Assembly (NCBI RefSeq): GCF_003725795.1
Contig: NZ_RBEE01000043.1
Coordinates: 62,001 to 126,000 of the forward strand
Direction: 5' to 3'
From: Pedobacter jejuensis
GTDB lineage: Bacteria > Bacteroidota > Bacteroidia > Sphingobacteriales > Sphingobacteriaceae
DNA length: 64,000 nucleotides
Positions 1-8,207 of the stretch are shown here, piece by piece. The number at the start of each line of letters is the position of its first letter. Position 1 is the stretch's first letter. Under the pieces are notes generated by a model. It did no database searches and was not told where the DNA came from. It worked only from the letters and a program-made list of their open reading frames with translations. Both the position numbers and the translations under genes were made by a program.

Positions 1-210
1 TTATTAGCGTTTGCAGTTGCTGGAGCAACATTTTATAGCTTAAACACATTCGCTGTAATGAATGGTTATCGCGATAGGTTAGATTTCAAAAACAGACATT
101 ATCACGAGCACGATTGCAACCACGAAAACAGACATAACGGTTTCAGTCACCACGGCAGAAAAGCTGTTGATACTTCGATAACACCAATTGATAGCACCAA
201 TATTAAATAA
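1..210 (+). CDS. Small membrane or secreted His-rich protein, C-terminal part (partial)
   Basis: The frame is open from the first base and stops at TAA 208-210, so the gene begins outside the window. The visible 69 residues start with a hydrophobic stretch (LLAFAVAGATFYSL) that looks like the end of a signal peptide or membrane anchor. A hydrophilic tail rich in His and Asn follows (HYHEHDCNHENRHN), then a short polar end. The His/Cys cluster could bind metal, but this is inference. I do not recognise a family. The next gene starts 8 bases downstream on the same strand, so the two may be co-transcribed. Confidence 0.6.
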   Translation, partial: LLAFAVAGATFYSLNTFAVMNGYRDRLDFKNRHYHEHDCNHENRHNGFSHHGRKAVDTSITPIDSTNIK

Positions 211-218
211 ACAAGCTA

Positions 219-602
219 ATGTCTCAAGTTCTATTTCTAAGCGTTCCATCACAAGGTGATGTTAAACCAAATTTAAGCCTGGCAAGTGATTTAATTATCC
301 GAGGTGAACAGGTTACTTTCTTCAGTTCTGATGAATTTAAACAATCTATCGAAAATATTGGTGCTGATTTTAAAGCATACAGTAAAAATTTGGATGTTTT
401 CCATACAACAGAAGATATGGAAGAACCAAAATCCGGTTTAATTACGGCGCTATTAGAACCGATGAAGTTTATAGATGATATCGTGGAAAAGATACGAGGA
501 TTGAAATTTGATTATGCCGTTTTCTCTCCTGCTTATCCATACGCAAATATCATTACACAGTTATTGGGAATTCCGAAAACACAATATGGTGTCTCCAATT
601 AA
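219..602 (+). CDS. Glycosyltransferase N-terminal domain only (MGT/UGT-like), probably a gene remnant
   Basis: This 127-residue protein matches the start of GT-B glycosyltransferases of the macrolide/UDP-glycosyl (MGT) type. It has the opening strand VLFLSVPSQGDVKPNL, the FFSSDEFKQSIENIGADF segment, and a 'FDYAVFSPAYPYANIITQLLGIP' style loop before the acceptor-domain end (quoted in part). Family members are about 390-420 residues and carry the nucleotide-sugar site in the C-terminal half, which is absent here. Only 56 bases separate the TAA from the next gene, so no downstream frame could hold the rest. The ATG at 219 is the only sensible start. A small perfect hairpin (607-612 with 618-623, TTCGG loop) follows the stop. 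It is either a degraded gene or a stand-alone domain; catalysis is unlikely. Confidence 0.6.
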   Translation: MSQVLFLSVPSQGDVKPNLSLASDLIIRGEQVTFFSSDEFKQSIENIGADFKAYSKNLDVFHTTEDMEEPKSGLITALLEPMKFIDDIVEKIRGLKFDYAVFSPAYPYANIITQLLGIPKTQYGVSN

Positions 603-658
603 AAATATTGGCTTCGGGCCAATGAATTAACAGATTAAAAACAATTAAAATTAAAAAA

Positions 659-1102
659 ATGTACAACGAAAATAGATGCCATTCGGGCAAAATGAATAAT
701 GGCTGGGGCAGAAGATTTGGTGGTTATCACCACAGAAGATTTGCACAACATGCACAAGAAATGTTTGGTAGTGGGTTTAGACGCGTACCGGCAAATATTG
801 AAGAATCAGACGAAAATTTCATCATCCACCTTTTTGCACCAGCATTGGTAAAAGAAGATTTGAAAGTTATAACCAAAGATGACGTTTTAACAATTTCTTA
901 CACACCAAAAGAAAATGTAGAATCTGCTGAGAAATTTAGTAGGAGAGAATACAGCAATGGTGCTTTTGAGCGGGCTTTTGCTTTAAACGGAAAAGTACTT
1001 AGCGAAAATATATCTGCCAGTTATGCTGATGGAATTTTAAAAATTACACTTCCTAAAAACCCCGAAACGAATATACCTGCTAAAGATATCGCAGTAAACT
1101 AA
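659..1102 (+). CDS. Hsp20/alpha-crystallin family small heat-shock protein
   Basis: This 147-residue protein has a flexible N-terminal arm rich in Gly, Arg, His and Asn (about residues 1-45). The alpha-crystallin domain follows, from NIEESDENFIIHLFAPAL to ADGILKITLPK, and contains the typical A-x-x-x-n-G-v-L-x-I-x-L-P-K core (ASYADGILKITLPK). Small heat-shock proteins bind unfolding proteins without ATP and hand them to DnaK or GroEL. The length is usual for the family. The C-terminal tail (TNIPAKDIAVN) lacks a clear I-x-I/V anchor for oligomer assembly. A strong terminator follows directly, so the transcript ends with this gene. Confidence 0.93.
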   Translation: MYNENRCHSGKMNNGWGRRFGGYHHRRFAQHAQEMFGSGFRRVPANIEESDENFIIHLFAPALVKEDLKVITKDDVLTISYTPKENVESAEKFSRREYSNGAFERAFALNGKVLSENISASYADGILKITLPKNPETNIPAKDIAVN

Positions 1103-1125
1103 GTTTCGTCTATTATAATTTCTGA

Positions 1126-1158
1126 GCCCCGATTGTTTTGCAGTCGGGGCTTTTTTTT
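1126..1158 (+). terminator. Rho-independent terminator of the hsp20 gene
   Basis: A perfect 7-bp GC-rich stem (GCCCCGA at 1126-1132 with TCGGGGC at 1144-1150) closes an 11-base loop and is followed by eight T residues. It lies 24 bases after the Hsp20 stop. Confidence 0.92.
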
Positions 1159-1541
1159 GCTGCTAAAAGATTTTTTGCCACGGAAACACGGAAGACGCGG
1201 AAAAAGTAAGTTTAACTTGCGAAGGTTAAACGGTCAAAAGCAAAGGGGAACTTCAAAAGTTTAATACGTTCTTTGGGAATTGAATTTTGAGGCTTATGAA
1301 CTTTCCACCTACTTATTCCCACTAAACATCGTAGGTCGGGTTTACGCTTTGCGACCTAGGTTTCTCGCACTGAACTGAGTTATCTAAACCCGATTATCGC
1401 GGAAATACTTTTGATTAAACCTATAAGGTTTTTAAAACCTTATAGGTTTAAGAAAGATTGGAGCAAAAGCGGGACTATCGCAACCAAACAGCACCAAACA
1501 TTGCTTTCCAAATCATTTAACACGTCGAGTTTTAAATGTGG
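1159..1541. other. Gene-free stretch with palindromic repeats
   Basis: No credible coding frame is present. The stretch holds a GCCACGGAAACACGGAAG segment, which is a common Bacteroidota intergenic filler. It also has a TAGGTCG/CGACCTA hairpin around 1332-1358 and the palindromic element annotated at 1385-1480. The rhlE promoter begins at 1542. Confidence 0.7.
1385..1480 (+). repeat. Intergenic hairpin element, family A (long-stem member)
   Basis: The element starts TAAACCCGATTATCGCGG and ends GCAAAAGCGGGACTATCG. These ends match the family A elements at 5641, 5991, 17259, 17575 and 39639. The interior is a perfect inverted repeat: 16 bases at 1417-1432 (AAACCTATAAGGTTTT) pair with 1434-1449 around a single T. 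This is the longest interior stem of the family in the window. Confidence 0.75.
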
Positions 1542-1573
1542 TTTGCTATTCGTCGTATTTTAAGGTACTTTTG
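1542..1573 (+). promoter_or_regulatory. Bacteroidota-type promoter for the rhlE gene
   Basis: TTTG at 1542-1545, a 20-base spacer and TACTTTTG at 1566-1573 match the Bacteroidota primary sigma consensus TTTG-N19-21-TAnnTTTG. The TTG start codon of the helicase lies 22 bases downstream, which supports that start. Confidence 0.8.
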
Positions 1574-1595
1574 CTGAAATAAAAAACATAACAGA

Positions 1596-2822
1596 TTGAA
1601 TTTTAACGACTTTAATTTTAACCCCGATTTATACGAAGGCCTGATGGCAATGGGGTATAAAAGCGCTACTCCGATACAAGAACAGGCCATTCCGGTAATT
1701 TTAGATAATCATGATCTTATTGCATGTGCCCAAACAGGTACCGGGAAAACAGCCAGCTATTTATTGCCTGTAATGGACAAAATAATGAAGGCAAAAGACA
1801 GGCATAACAATACCTTAATTTTAGCGCCAACCCGCGAGCTTGCGCAACAGATTGATTTACAGGTTGAGGCGCTAGCATATTTTACCAACATCAGCTCATT
1901 GGCAGTTTATGGTGGTGGCGATGGTATTGCATACGAGCAACAAAAACGCTCAATGCGTGATGGTGTTGATGTTATTATTGCAACCCCCGGCCGTTTAATG
2001 GCACATTTATCTTCTGGTGTTTTAAAACTAGAACACTTGCAGCATTTAATTTTAGATGAAGCCGACAGAATGTTGGATATGGGTTTTTATGATGACATTA
2101 TCCGCATTATAAGTTACCTGCCCAAAAAACGACAAACCCTTTTATTTTCGGCTACGATGGCGCCAAAAATAAGAACGATGGCGAGTAAAATTTTGCACGA
2201 ACCACAACAAATTACCATCTCGATTGCAAAACCTGCAGAAGGAATTAACCAACAGGCTTATATCATTCACGACCAGCAGAAACAAGCTTTATTGACTGAC
2301 ATTTTTAAAGACGGTACGTATAAAAGCAGTATCATTTTCGTATCTACCAAAGATAAAGTTAAAGCGCTTTACAAAGCTTTTAGAGGTTTAGGTATTAAAG
2401 CCGAGGCTTTCCATTCGGATTTAGGTCAGAAAGAAAGAGAAGATATTTTGCTTGCTTTTAAAAACAGAAGATTGCCTATTTTGATTGGAACAGATGTTTT
2501 GTCTCGTGGGATTGATGTTGAGGGAATTGATTTGGTAATTAATTACGATGTTCCTGGCGACCCGGCAGATTACGTTCACAGAATTGGCAGAACTGCAAGG
2601 GCTTCTACAAAAGGAACAGCCATAACTTTAGTTAACGGCAGAGACAAGCGCAAATTTGATAACATAGAGAAGCTGATTGAAAAAGAAGTTCCAAGAATGA
2701 CATTACCTGAGCACATTTCTGCAATGGAAATTACGCATGTGGAAGAAAAAAGACCCCACCAAAATAACGGCAAGAAAAAGGTTTGGCATAAGAAAAAGCC
2801 TAAGCCAAGCAATCCAAGTTAA
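1596..2822 (+). CDS. rhlE: DEAD-box ATP-dependent RNA helicase, RhlE type
   Basis: This 408-residue protein unwinds short RNA duplexes and acts in ribosome assembly or RNA decay. It has a Q motif (PIQEQAIP), Walker A AQTGTGKT at residues 45-52, the DEAD box at 154-157, SAT at 185-187, and the C-terminal helicase motifs GTDVLSRGID and HRIGRTAR. The tail from about residue 380 is short, basic and His/Lys-rich, as in RhlE proteins. The start is TTG at 1596. It retains the N-terminal aromatic and Q-motif region, sits 22 bases after a good promoter, and has no in-frame ATG until inside the conserved fold. Transcription ends at the hairpin just after the stop. Confidence 0.94.
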   Translation: MNFNDFNFNPDLYEGLMAMGYKSATPIQEQAIPVILDNHDLIACAQTGTGKTASYLLPVMDKIMKAKDRHNNTLILAPTRELAQQIDLQVEALAYFTNISSLAVYGGGDGIAYEQQKRSMRDGVDVIIATPGRLMAHLSSGVLKLEHLQHLILDEADRMLDMGFYDDIIRIISYLPKKRQTLLFSATMAPKIRTMASKILHEPQQITISIAKPAEGINQQAYIIHDQQKQALLTDIFKDGTYKSSIIFVSTKDKVKALYKAFRGLGIKAEAFHSDLGQKEREDILLAFKNRRLPILIGTDVLSRGIDVEGIDLVINYDVPGDPADYVHRIGRTARASTKGTAITLVNGRDKRKFDNIEKLIEKEVPRMTLPEHISAMEITHVEEKRPHQNNGKKKVWHKKKPKPSNPS

Positions 2823-2830
2823 GTAAATTT

Positions 2831-2867
2831 AAACGTCAACAGAATTTCTGGATGGCGTTTTTCTTTT
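2831..2867 (+). terminator. Terminator of rhlE, reaching into the next ORF's apparent start
   Basis: An 8-bp stem (AAACGTCA 2831-2838 with TGGCGTTT 2853-2860, one G-T pair) is followed by TTCTTTTT. The ATG at 2852 that opens the longest frame of the next gene lies in the 3' arm, which argues against using that ATG. Confidence 0.7.
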
Positions 2868-2890
2868 TATCGTTATCTTTCCCTTATTCG

Positions 2891-3802
2891 ATGGCCAATT
2901 TTATTTTAATCGGTATATGCATTCTTGCAGGAATTCTTTTCCGCAAAAGTAAAGCCTTACCCAAAGATGCTCATAAAGGCATTAACGCCTGGATAATTTA
3001 CATTGCGTTACCAGCGGTTTCGTTTAAATATCTTCCTCATATCACCTGGACCAAAGATTTACTTTTTCCTGCCTTGGCTCCTATTTGCGTGTGGATGCTA
3101 GGCTGGTTATTTATTACGATGTATTCGAAGTTTAGCAAGCTTAGCAAGGCAACATCTGGCGGGCTGAAACTGGTCAGTTCTTTAAGCAATACGTCATTTA
3201 TTGGTTTCCCGTTAATCATAGCTTATTTTAGTGAAAAAGAATTGGCAATTGCCGTAATATGCGACCAAGTGACATTCACTTTGCTTTCTACAATTGGGAT
3301 CATTCTAGCAATTCGTTCTTCGCAACAGCAGAAACTAAACTCAAAATTGGTGCTTAAAAAGGTGCTGACTTTTCCACCATTGATTGGATGTATTTTGGCA
3401 TTAATTTTACCTCGCTATTTAGATTTATCTGCACTGGATATATTGTTTGATAAACTCGCAGGTACGGTTGGTCCGTTAGCTTTGTTTTCTATCGGTTTGC
3501 AACTCAAATTTGGCGGCTGGTTTAGTGAAATCAAACACATCAGCTTTGCTTTGTTATACAAATTGATTTTAGCACCATTTTCGGTTCTGGCTATCGCTTT
3601 GCTTTTAGGGATGAATGGCATGATAACTAAAATAACAATTTTCGAAATGGCGATGCCAACTCTGTTAACCGCAGGTGTTGTCGCCGACCAGTATAACTTA
3701 AATCCTAAGGTTTCTAATTTAGTGGTTGGGATTGGAATCTTATTATCGTTTATTACGACAGGAGTTTGGTGGTTGGTGCTGACTTATTCGGGTTTATTTT
3801 AA
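2891..3802 (+). CDS. AEC family permease (auxin efflux carrier-like transporter)
   Basis: This integral membrane protein of about 303 residues has roughly ten hydrophobic segments. It shows the AEC pattern: an N-terminal helix ILIGICILAGILF, a GINAWIIYIALPAVSF segment, and a C-terminal half repeating the fold (FEMAMPTLLTAGVVADQYNL). AEC proteins export or exchange small organic acids or amino-acid derivatives; the substrate cannot be read from sequence. The frame is open from ATG 2852, but that codon lies inside the rhlE terminator, so ATG 2891 (MANFILIG) is preferred. It stands alone, facing the convergent serine dehydratase gene. Confidence 0.85.
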   Translation: MANFILIGICILAGILFRKSKALPKDAHKGINAWIIYIALPAVSFKYLPHITWTKDLLFPALAPICVWMLGWLFITMYSKFSKLSKATSGGLKLVSSLSNTSFIGFPLIIAYFSEKELAIAVICDQVTFTLLSTIGIILAIRSSQQQKLNSKLVLKKVLTFPPLIGCILALILPRYLDLSALDILFDKLAGTVGPLALFSIGLQLKFGGWFSEIKHISFALLYKLILAPFSVLAIALLLGMNGMITKITIFEMAMPTLLTAGVVADQYNLNPKVSNLVVGIGILLSFITTGVWWLVLTYSGLF

Positions 3803-3997
3803 CCGCAAAGAACGCTAAGTTTTTCGCAGAGCGCACAAAGTATTTATTCCATGGAAAAGTAAAAAAAAAGCAGGAGCCAGTTTTAACCACAAGGATACAA
3901 AAGATTTGAAAAGTTAATTACAGTTCTTTGTTTCCTTCTTTTCGCAGAGCGGAAGCTTTTCTTAGATGAACTAAGGTGTCTTAGGTTATGAAATTCT
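3803..3997. repeat. Intergenic filler repeats between convergent genes
   Basis: The stretch holds degenerate copies of motifs seen elsewhere in the window. AACCGCAAAGAACGC at 3802-3816 and AACCACAAGGATACAAAAG at 3886-3904 resemble the CCACAAAAGAATCAAAAG arm at 49601. CTAAGGTGTCTTAGG around 3970 resembles CTAAGGTGACTGAGG near 17012. No gene is seen. Confidence 0.45.
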
Positions 3998-5425
3998 TTA
4001 ACACTCCGGTAAACTAATCGGAATGTTGGTTGCCAAACCCCCATCTGATGTTTCTTTGTATTTTGCATTCATATCCAAAGCGGTTTCCCACATGGTATTT
4101 ACAACGGCATCTAAACTTACTTTTGCCTTATCAGGATTACTTTGTAAAGCCAGCTGACTTGCCGTTATTGCCTTTATGGCGCCCATAGTATTTCTTTCAA
4201 TGCATGGAATTTGAACCAAGCCGCCTATTGGGTCGCAGGTTAAACCTAAGTGGTGTTCCATTGCGATTTCTGCAGCCATTAAAACCTGTCTTTGAGAACC
4301 ACCTAAACATTCTGTCAGTGCCGCAGCAGCCATAGCCGATGAGACTCCAATTTCTGCCTGACAACCACCCATCGCCGCCGAAATGGTTGCTCCTTTTTTG
4401 AAAATGCTACCAACCTCTGATGCACAAGCAATAAACTGAATGATTTTCTCTTCTGAGTATCCATCACAAAAAGTAATGTAATATTGTAATACGGCCGGAA
4501 TTACGCCTGCTGCACCATTTGTTGGTGCTGTTACTACACGTCCAAATGAAGCGTTTTCTTCATTAACAGCCAGAGCAAAACAGCTAACCCAATCTAAAAT
4601 ATAGTTAAATCCATTACCGCCTTTTCTAATCGCATCCATCCAAGAATTATAATCATGATATTCGCTCTTGCCCATTAACCGTTTATTGAGTGGGAAAGCT
4701 CTTCTGGCAACATCCAATCCGCCAGGTAAAAAACCGGTAGTGTGACAGCCACGATAAATACAATCCCGCATCACTGCAAAATGTTGAAGAATCCCCGCTT
4801 TGGTAACAGATTCTGGTCGCCATGCAGTTTCATTTTCCATCACAATCTCGCTCACTTTTAATCCGGTTGATAAGCACCAGTGCAGAAGTTCTTTCGCTTT
4901 TTCTACCGGAAAAGGTAAATCAACTTGCACTTTCTGACTGTTATCTTCTCCCTCTTTTACTACAAAACCACCACCAATAGAATAATAAGTTTCAGAAAAA
5001 GCTCTTCCACTTTTCAAAAATGCCTGAAACGTAACCGCATTAGGATGAAATGGTAAACTTTCGGCAAATAGAAAAAGTAAATCATTATCGTAATCGAAAT
5101 TTATATCGAATGCTCCTGCCAGATTTAGCTTTTTGCCTTGTTTTATGGCTTCAAAAGTTGGCGTAACAACATCAACATTAAAAGTAACAGGGTCTGCGCC
5201 CGTTAAGCCCAGCAAAATCGCAACATCAGTTCCATGGCCTTTGCCTGTTTTAGCAAGAGAGCCATAAAGCAATATTTTTACCATTTCAACATCATCTAAA
5301 AGATCGTTTTCTTTAAGTGAAGCTGTGAATTGTTGTGCAGCACGCCAGGGACCAAGTGTATGAGAACTTGACGGACCAATGCCTATTTTAAAAATATCGA
5401 AGACTGAAATTTGTTCTTTAATCAT
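3998..5425 (-). CDS. sdaA: L-serine ammonia-lyase (L-serine dehydratase), single chain, iron-sulfur type
   Basis: This 475-residue enzyme converts L-serine to pyruvate and ammonia in the cytoplasm using an oxygen-sensitive [4Fe-4S] cluster. The N-terminal beta domain carries the family signature [12 protein letters not shown]. The catalytic alpha domain contains [15 protein letters not shown] and conserved Cys residues in [19 protein letters not shown] and [14 protein letters not shown], which supply the cluster ligands. Both domains are fused in one chain, as in SdaA, and the length is normal. A TAGCTTTG box lies 17 bases before the ATG. The gene is monocistronic and flanked by repeats on its 5' side. 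Confidence 0.95.
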   Translation of the reverse strand: MIKEQISVFDIFKIGIGPSSSHTLGPWRAAQQFTASLKENDLLDDVEMVKILLYGSLAKTGKGHGTDVAILLGLTGADPVTFNVDVVTPTFEAIKQGKKLNLAGAFDINFDYDNDLLFLFAESLPFHPNAVTFQAFLKSGRAFSETYYSIGGGFVVKEGEDNSQKVQVDLPFPVEKAKELLHWCLSTGLKVSEIVMENETAWRPESVTKAGILQHFAVMRDCIYRGCHTTGFLPGGLDVARRAFPLNKRLMGKSEYHDYNSWMDAIRKGGNGFNYILDWVSCFALAVNEENASFGRVVTAPTNGAAGVIPAVLQYYITFCDGYSEEKIIQFIACASEVGSIFKKGATISAAMGGCQAEIGVSSAMAAAALTECLGGSQRQVLMAAEIAMEHHLGLTCDPIGGLVQIPCIERNTMGAIKAITASQLALQSNPDKAKVSLDAVVNTMWETALDMNAKYKETSDGGLATNIPISLPEC

Positions 5426-5441
5426 GAAATATTTAGTTATA

Positions 5442-5449
5442 CAAAGCTA
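5442..5449 (-). promoter_or_regulatory. -7 box upstream of sdaA
   Basis: On the minus strand the sequence reads TAGCTTTG, a match to TAnnTTTG, 17 bases before the serine dehydratase ATG. I see no clear -33 TTTG at the right distance. Confidence 0.5.
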
Positions 5450-5534
5450 TGATTGTTTTAGAACTTGTGGCGATTAAATTTTGACGTAAAATATTGATTG
5501 AATAAAAAAACTCTTTAGAAAGATTTGGAAATAA

Positions 5535-5870
5535 AAACCCATGAAGCCAGCAGATGAATTAATTTTGAAGTGTTATAACAACCGAATAGTTTACTGTCTA
5601 AAAAATTTGGAAATGAAAGTTAGTAGTTTTTCGCTTAGAGCAGCCCCGCTTTCCCTCCTGCCATGAAAAATGGCATCCGTACAATCGGGTTTATTAACTA
5701 TGGTTTGTTTTTCAAACCGCAGGTTTCCTCTACCTTCATTCCGTAAACGTTTGGCTTAAAAGTAGTATCCTTTCTTTCCCTCTCTTCAAGGAGAGGGATG
5801 TAGTAACAGTTAAAGGAGTACCGACATTAATAGGATGAGGTTTAGGCACCAGTTTAATCTATTTTGATTT
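5535..5870. repeat. 350-bp direct repeat, copy 1 (uninterrupted)
   Basis: From AAACCCATGAAGCCAGCAG to GGCACCAGTTTAATCTATTT this segment is repeated at 5885-6407 with only scattered mismatches. It includes a family A hairpin element (5641-5693). No coding frame is conserved between copies. This copy keeps an intact TTAATAGGATGAG site (5827-5839), which in copy 2 is split by an insertion. Confidence 0.88.
5641..5693 (-). repeat. Intergenic hairpin element, family A
   Basis: Read on the minus strand it runs from TAAACCCGATTG to GGAAAGCGGGGCTG, with an interior hairpin ATGCCAT-TTTTC-ATGGCA. Ends and spacing match 39639-39693, although the interior arms differ. Confidence 0.8.
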
Positions 5871-5990
5871 ATACAGCTAAAACTAAACCCATGAGGCCAG
5901 CAGATGAATTAATTTTGAAGTGTTACAACTACCGAATAGTTTACCATCTAAATAATTTGAAAATGAAAGTTAGTAGTTTTTCGCTTAGAG

Positions 5991-6043
5991 CAGCCCCGCT
6001 TTCCCTCCTGCCATGAAAAATGGCATCCGTACAATCGGGTTTA
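5991..6043 (-). repeat. Intergenic hairpin element, family A (second copy)
   Basis: It is identical in structure to 5641-5693 and lies inside the second copy of the 350-bp repeat. Minus-strand ends are TAAACCCGATTG and GGAAAGCGGGGCTG. Confidence 0.8.
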
Positions 6044-6187
6044 TTAACTTTAGCTTGTCATTCAAACCGCGGGTTTCTTTTACCTTCATTCCATAAACGC
6101 TTGGCTTAAAAGTAGTATCCGTTCTTTCTCTCTTCAAGGAAAGGGATGTAGTAAAAGTTAAAAGAGTACCGACATTAATAGGGTGAG

Positions 6188-6371
6188 TTCGATAATTAAT
6201 TTCCCTTCACATTATTATAAGCTGCTTTTTTAGCTAAAGTCACCCTGAATTTATTTCAGGGTCTTCTTTGCAGGAAAGATGCTGAAATAAATTCAGCAAG
6301 ACGTGTCGTATAAGCAATACGGCGATAAAACAGCAAAATATTAAGTTTTAGAATCGAACTTAGGTTAATAG
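6188..6371. mobile_element. MITE-like insertion inside the 350-bp repeat
   Basis: About 184 bp from TTCGATAATTAATTTCCC to AATCGAACTTAGGTTAATAG interrupts the repeat. It is flanked by a perfect 13-bp direct repeat TTAATAGGGTGAG (6175-6187 and 6365-6377). A diverged copy lies at 15023-15214. It has no coding capacity. The inside holds the bipartite palindrome of family B (6239-6303). Copy 1 of the surrounding repeat shows the empty site. Confidence 0.72.
6239..6303. repeat. Bipartite palindrome, family B
   Basis: Two adjacent hairpins, ACCCTGAA..TTCAGGGT and GCTGAA..TTCAGC, are bounded by GTCA and AGACG. The two halves are also inverted copies of each other, so the whole can fold as two small hairpins or one long one. 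Confidence 0.75.
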
Positions 6372-6498
6372 GGTGAGGTTTAGGCACCAGTTTAATCTAT
6401 TTTGATTATGGATAAGGAATTATAATTGAGCCACAGATAATGCACAAACAAAACCATTGTCAAAAAGAGCGGAAAAGAAAATTGAATTTTTTCTGAAT

Positions 6499-7158
6499 TT
6501 AAAAATCAAACTCTATAATTTCATTATCCTTTAACATTTGTTCCACAAATTTCTGATGGTTTTTTGGGGTTCCGGTTGCGGTCCAGTTTCCGGTAATAAC
6601 ATTGTTTACCAACTGATGCTTTCCCCTTTGAGGTTTAAGTTTATTCTCTTTAAAAACTTCTTCATAGCTTTCTAAATCGCCTTGCATATGTTGCTTTTTA
6701 ACAATTCGATAAATACGTTTTGTAAACCTGCGATCGCCAACTTCTTCTAAAAAAGGAAAAACGATAAGTGCTAAAAGTACAACGGCAGTTACGCCAATGG
6801 CTTGCTCATAATAACCAGAACCAACCGCCATTCCGATGGCCGCAACAATCCAGATAATACAAGCGGTTGTTAAACCTTTAACCCGATTTTCTTCTTTAAA
6901 AATAACTCCAGCTCCCAAAAAACCTATTCCCGTAACAATATTTGATGCGATTCTGTCCTGACTGGTTGGCCCTATTTTTATGGAAAGAATAGTAAATAGC
7001 GCTGCACCCAAACCAATCATCATCATGGTTTTTAAGCCCGCAGATTTACTTCTGTATTCTCGTTCTGCGCCAATTAAACCGCAGAGCAATGTTGCCAAAA
7101 GAAATTTATTGACTTCACTCTGTGTGATGAAATGACCGTTATCTAATATTTCATTCAT
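6499..7158 (-). CDS. MgtC/SapB family inner-membrane protein
   Basis: This 219-residue protein has an N-terminal MgtC/SapB domain with the signature around KFLLATLLCGLIGAEREYR, then GIGFLGAGVIFKE and several transmembrane helices to about residue 140. A cytoplasmic C-terminal segment of about 75 residues follows. MgtC proteins are linked to growth at low magnesium, usually by affecting F-type ATPase or Mg transport; the role here is not provable. It starts 23 bases downstream of the PorP/SprF gene on the same strand, so it may be the last gene of that transcript, though a functional link to the T9SS genes is not expected. Confidence 0.88.
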   Translation of the reverse strand: MNEILDNGHFITQSEVNKFLLATLLCGLIGAEREYRSKSAGLKTMMMIGLGAALFTILSIKIGPTSQDRIASNIVTGIGFLGAGVIFKEENRVKGLTTACIIWIVAAIGMAVGSGYYEQAIGVTAVVLLALIVFPFLEEVGDRRFTKRIYRIVKKQHMQGDLESYEEVFKENKLKPQRGKHQLVNNVITGNWTATGTPKNHQKFVEQMLKDNEIIEFDF

Positions 7159-7181
7159 TGCCTTTAATTCAAAATGGCAAA

Positions 7182-8207
7182 TTAGTAAAAATCATAACAT
7201 CTTAAACCATTTGCACGACCAGAATTGCTACTATTAAGCCAATATTTTTCATAGCCAAGTCCAATTTCCGAAGTTCCACCGGTGTTTGTATAATTTATTT
7301 TGGATGTTGTGGCATCATGGCTAATTCCAATTCTGAATTTTTCTCCATTTGTTCGTCTGTTAAAAATGTCGAATATTACAGAGAAAACTATCGCATCGTT
7401 TCCGTTAGAATTGCCATCATTCCGATACCAAATCCCTGCGTTTATACCCGCATATTTAAATTGTGTGCCAAAACTAAACGATGTTACATTTTGCTGTTTG
7501 TAGGCCACGATAGAAGGAATGAGGTACGTTCCATCTCTATCATATTGATCTGCAATTAAAGTAAGTTTATAGCTCAGGTTGCCCGAAATCCTCATGGGCA
7601 GTTTAGCCTGGAAGCCTGCCAGAGATTCGTCAGGGCGGTTTAAATGATGCAAACCAAGACCAACCATAAAATTCTTGTAAACCATATTTCCACCAGCGGC
7701 TGCATCAAAGTAAAATCTGCTATCGATAGTTGGTCTTTCAGCTCCTGAAATGATGCCCGGAATAATTCCTGCTGTTACATCAATCTGATCTCCAAATACC
7801 AGCCTGTCCCAGTTTAATTTTTGATTGGTTACTCCGCCTTGCAGACCGAAAGAAAGCGTAAAATCATCACCATTGATAATGTAAGAATAGCTTAAAGCGA
7901 TATTATTTTTTTGTAAATACGCGGTTCCTTCGCTGCTTCTATTAAAAATTAAGCCCACACCGCTATTTAACTTCTGCAGGTTTAAATCAGCAGAAGCACT
8001 CATGTAAGAAAAGTCGCCAGAAAGACCAGTCCATTGGTTTCGGTATAAAGCATTAAATCGAATATCACCCTCAAATTGACCTGTTAGAGCTGGATTTAAG
8101 TAAATCGGTGAGTTATAAAATTGAGAATAAATATGATCCTGGCTCCTCGAAAATAAAGGCATTACCATTATCAACATAAATAAATTGATCCAACTGCCCT
8201 TCATCAT
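7182..8207 (-). CDS. PorP/SprF family type IX secretion outer-membrane protein
   Basis: This 341-residue protein has an N-terminal signal peptide (LFMLIMVMPLFSRSQ). It opens with the family segment DHIYSQFYNSPIYLNPALTG and continues as alternating amphipathic strands of an outer-membrane beta-barrel. PorP/SprF proteins are anchoring partners for T9SS substrates, especially those with type-B C-terminal domains. The gene overlaps the end of the upstream adhesin by 4 bases, which indicates translational coupling and suggests that this barrel is the dedicated partner of that adhesin. Length is typical. Confidence 0.93.
   Translation of the reverse strand: MMKGSWINLFMLIMVMPLFSRSQDHIYSQFYNSPIYLNPALTGQFEGDIRFNALYRNQWTGLSGDFSYMSASADLNLQKLNSGVGLIFNRSSEGTAYLQKNNIALSYSYIINGDDFTLSFGLQGGVTNQKLNWDRLVFGDQIDVTAGIIPGIISGAERPTIDSRFYFDAAAGGNMVYKNFMVGLGLHHLNRPDESLAGFQAKLPMRISGNLSYKLTLIADQYDRDGTYLIPSIVAYKQQNVTSFSFGTQFKYAGINAGIWYRNDGNSNGNDAIVFSVIFDIFNRRTNGEKFRIGISHDATTSKINYTNTGGTSEIGLGYEKYWLNSSNSGRANGLRCYDFY

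Larger units (their letters stand above)
5885..6407. repeat. 350-bp direct repeat, copy 2 (split by an insertion)
   Basis: This copy matches 5535-5870 up to TTAATAGGGTGAG (6175-6187). It is then interrupted by about 190 bp and resumes at GTTTAGGCACCAGTTTAATC (6378 onward). With copy 1 it occupies most of the 1.07-kb gap between sdaA and the mgtC-like gene. Nothing else is recognised there apart from AT-rich flanks. Confidence 0.88.

Noticed and set aside
603-658. Frameshift explanation for the short glycosyltransferase
   Set aside because: Only 56 bases remain before hsp20, so the missing 260 or more residues cannot be in another frame.
5535-6407. CRISPR array in the repeat-rich gap
   Set aside because: Only two long copies with a 350-base period, no short regular repeats with unique spacers and no cas genes.
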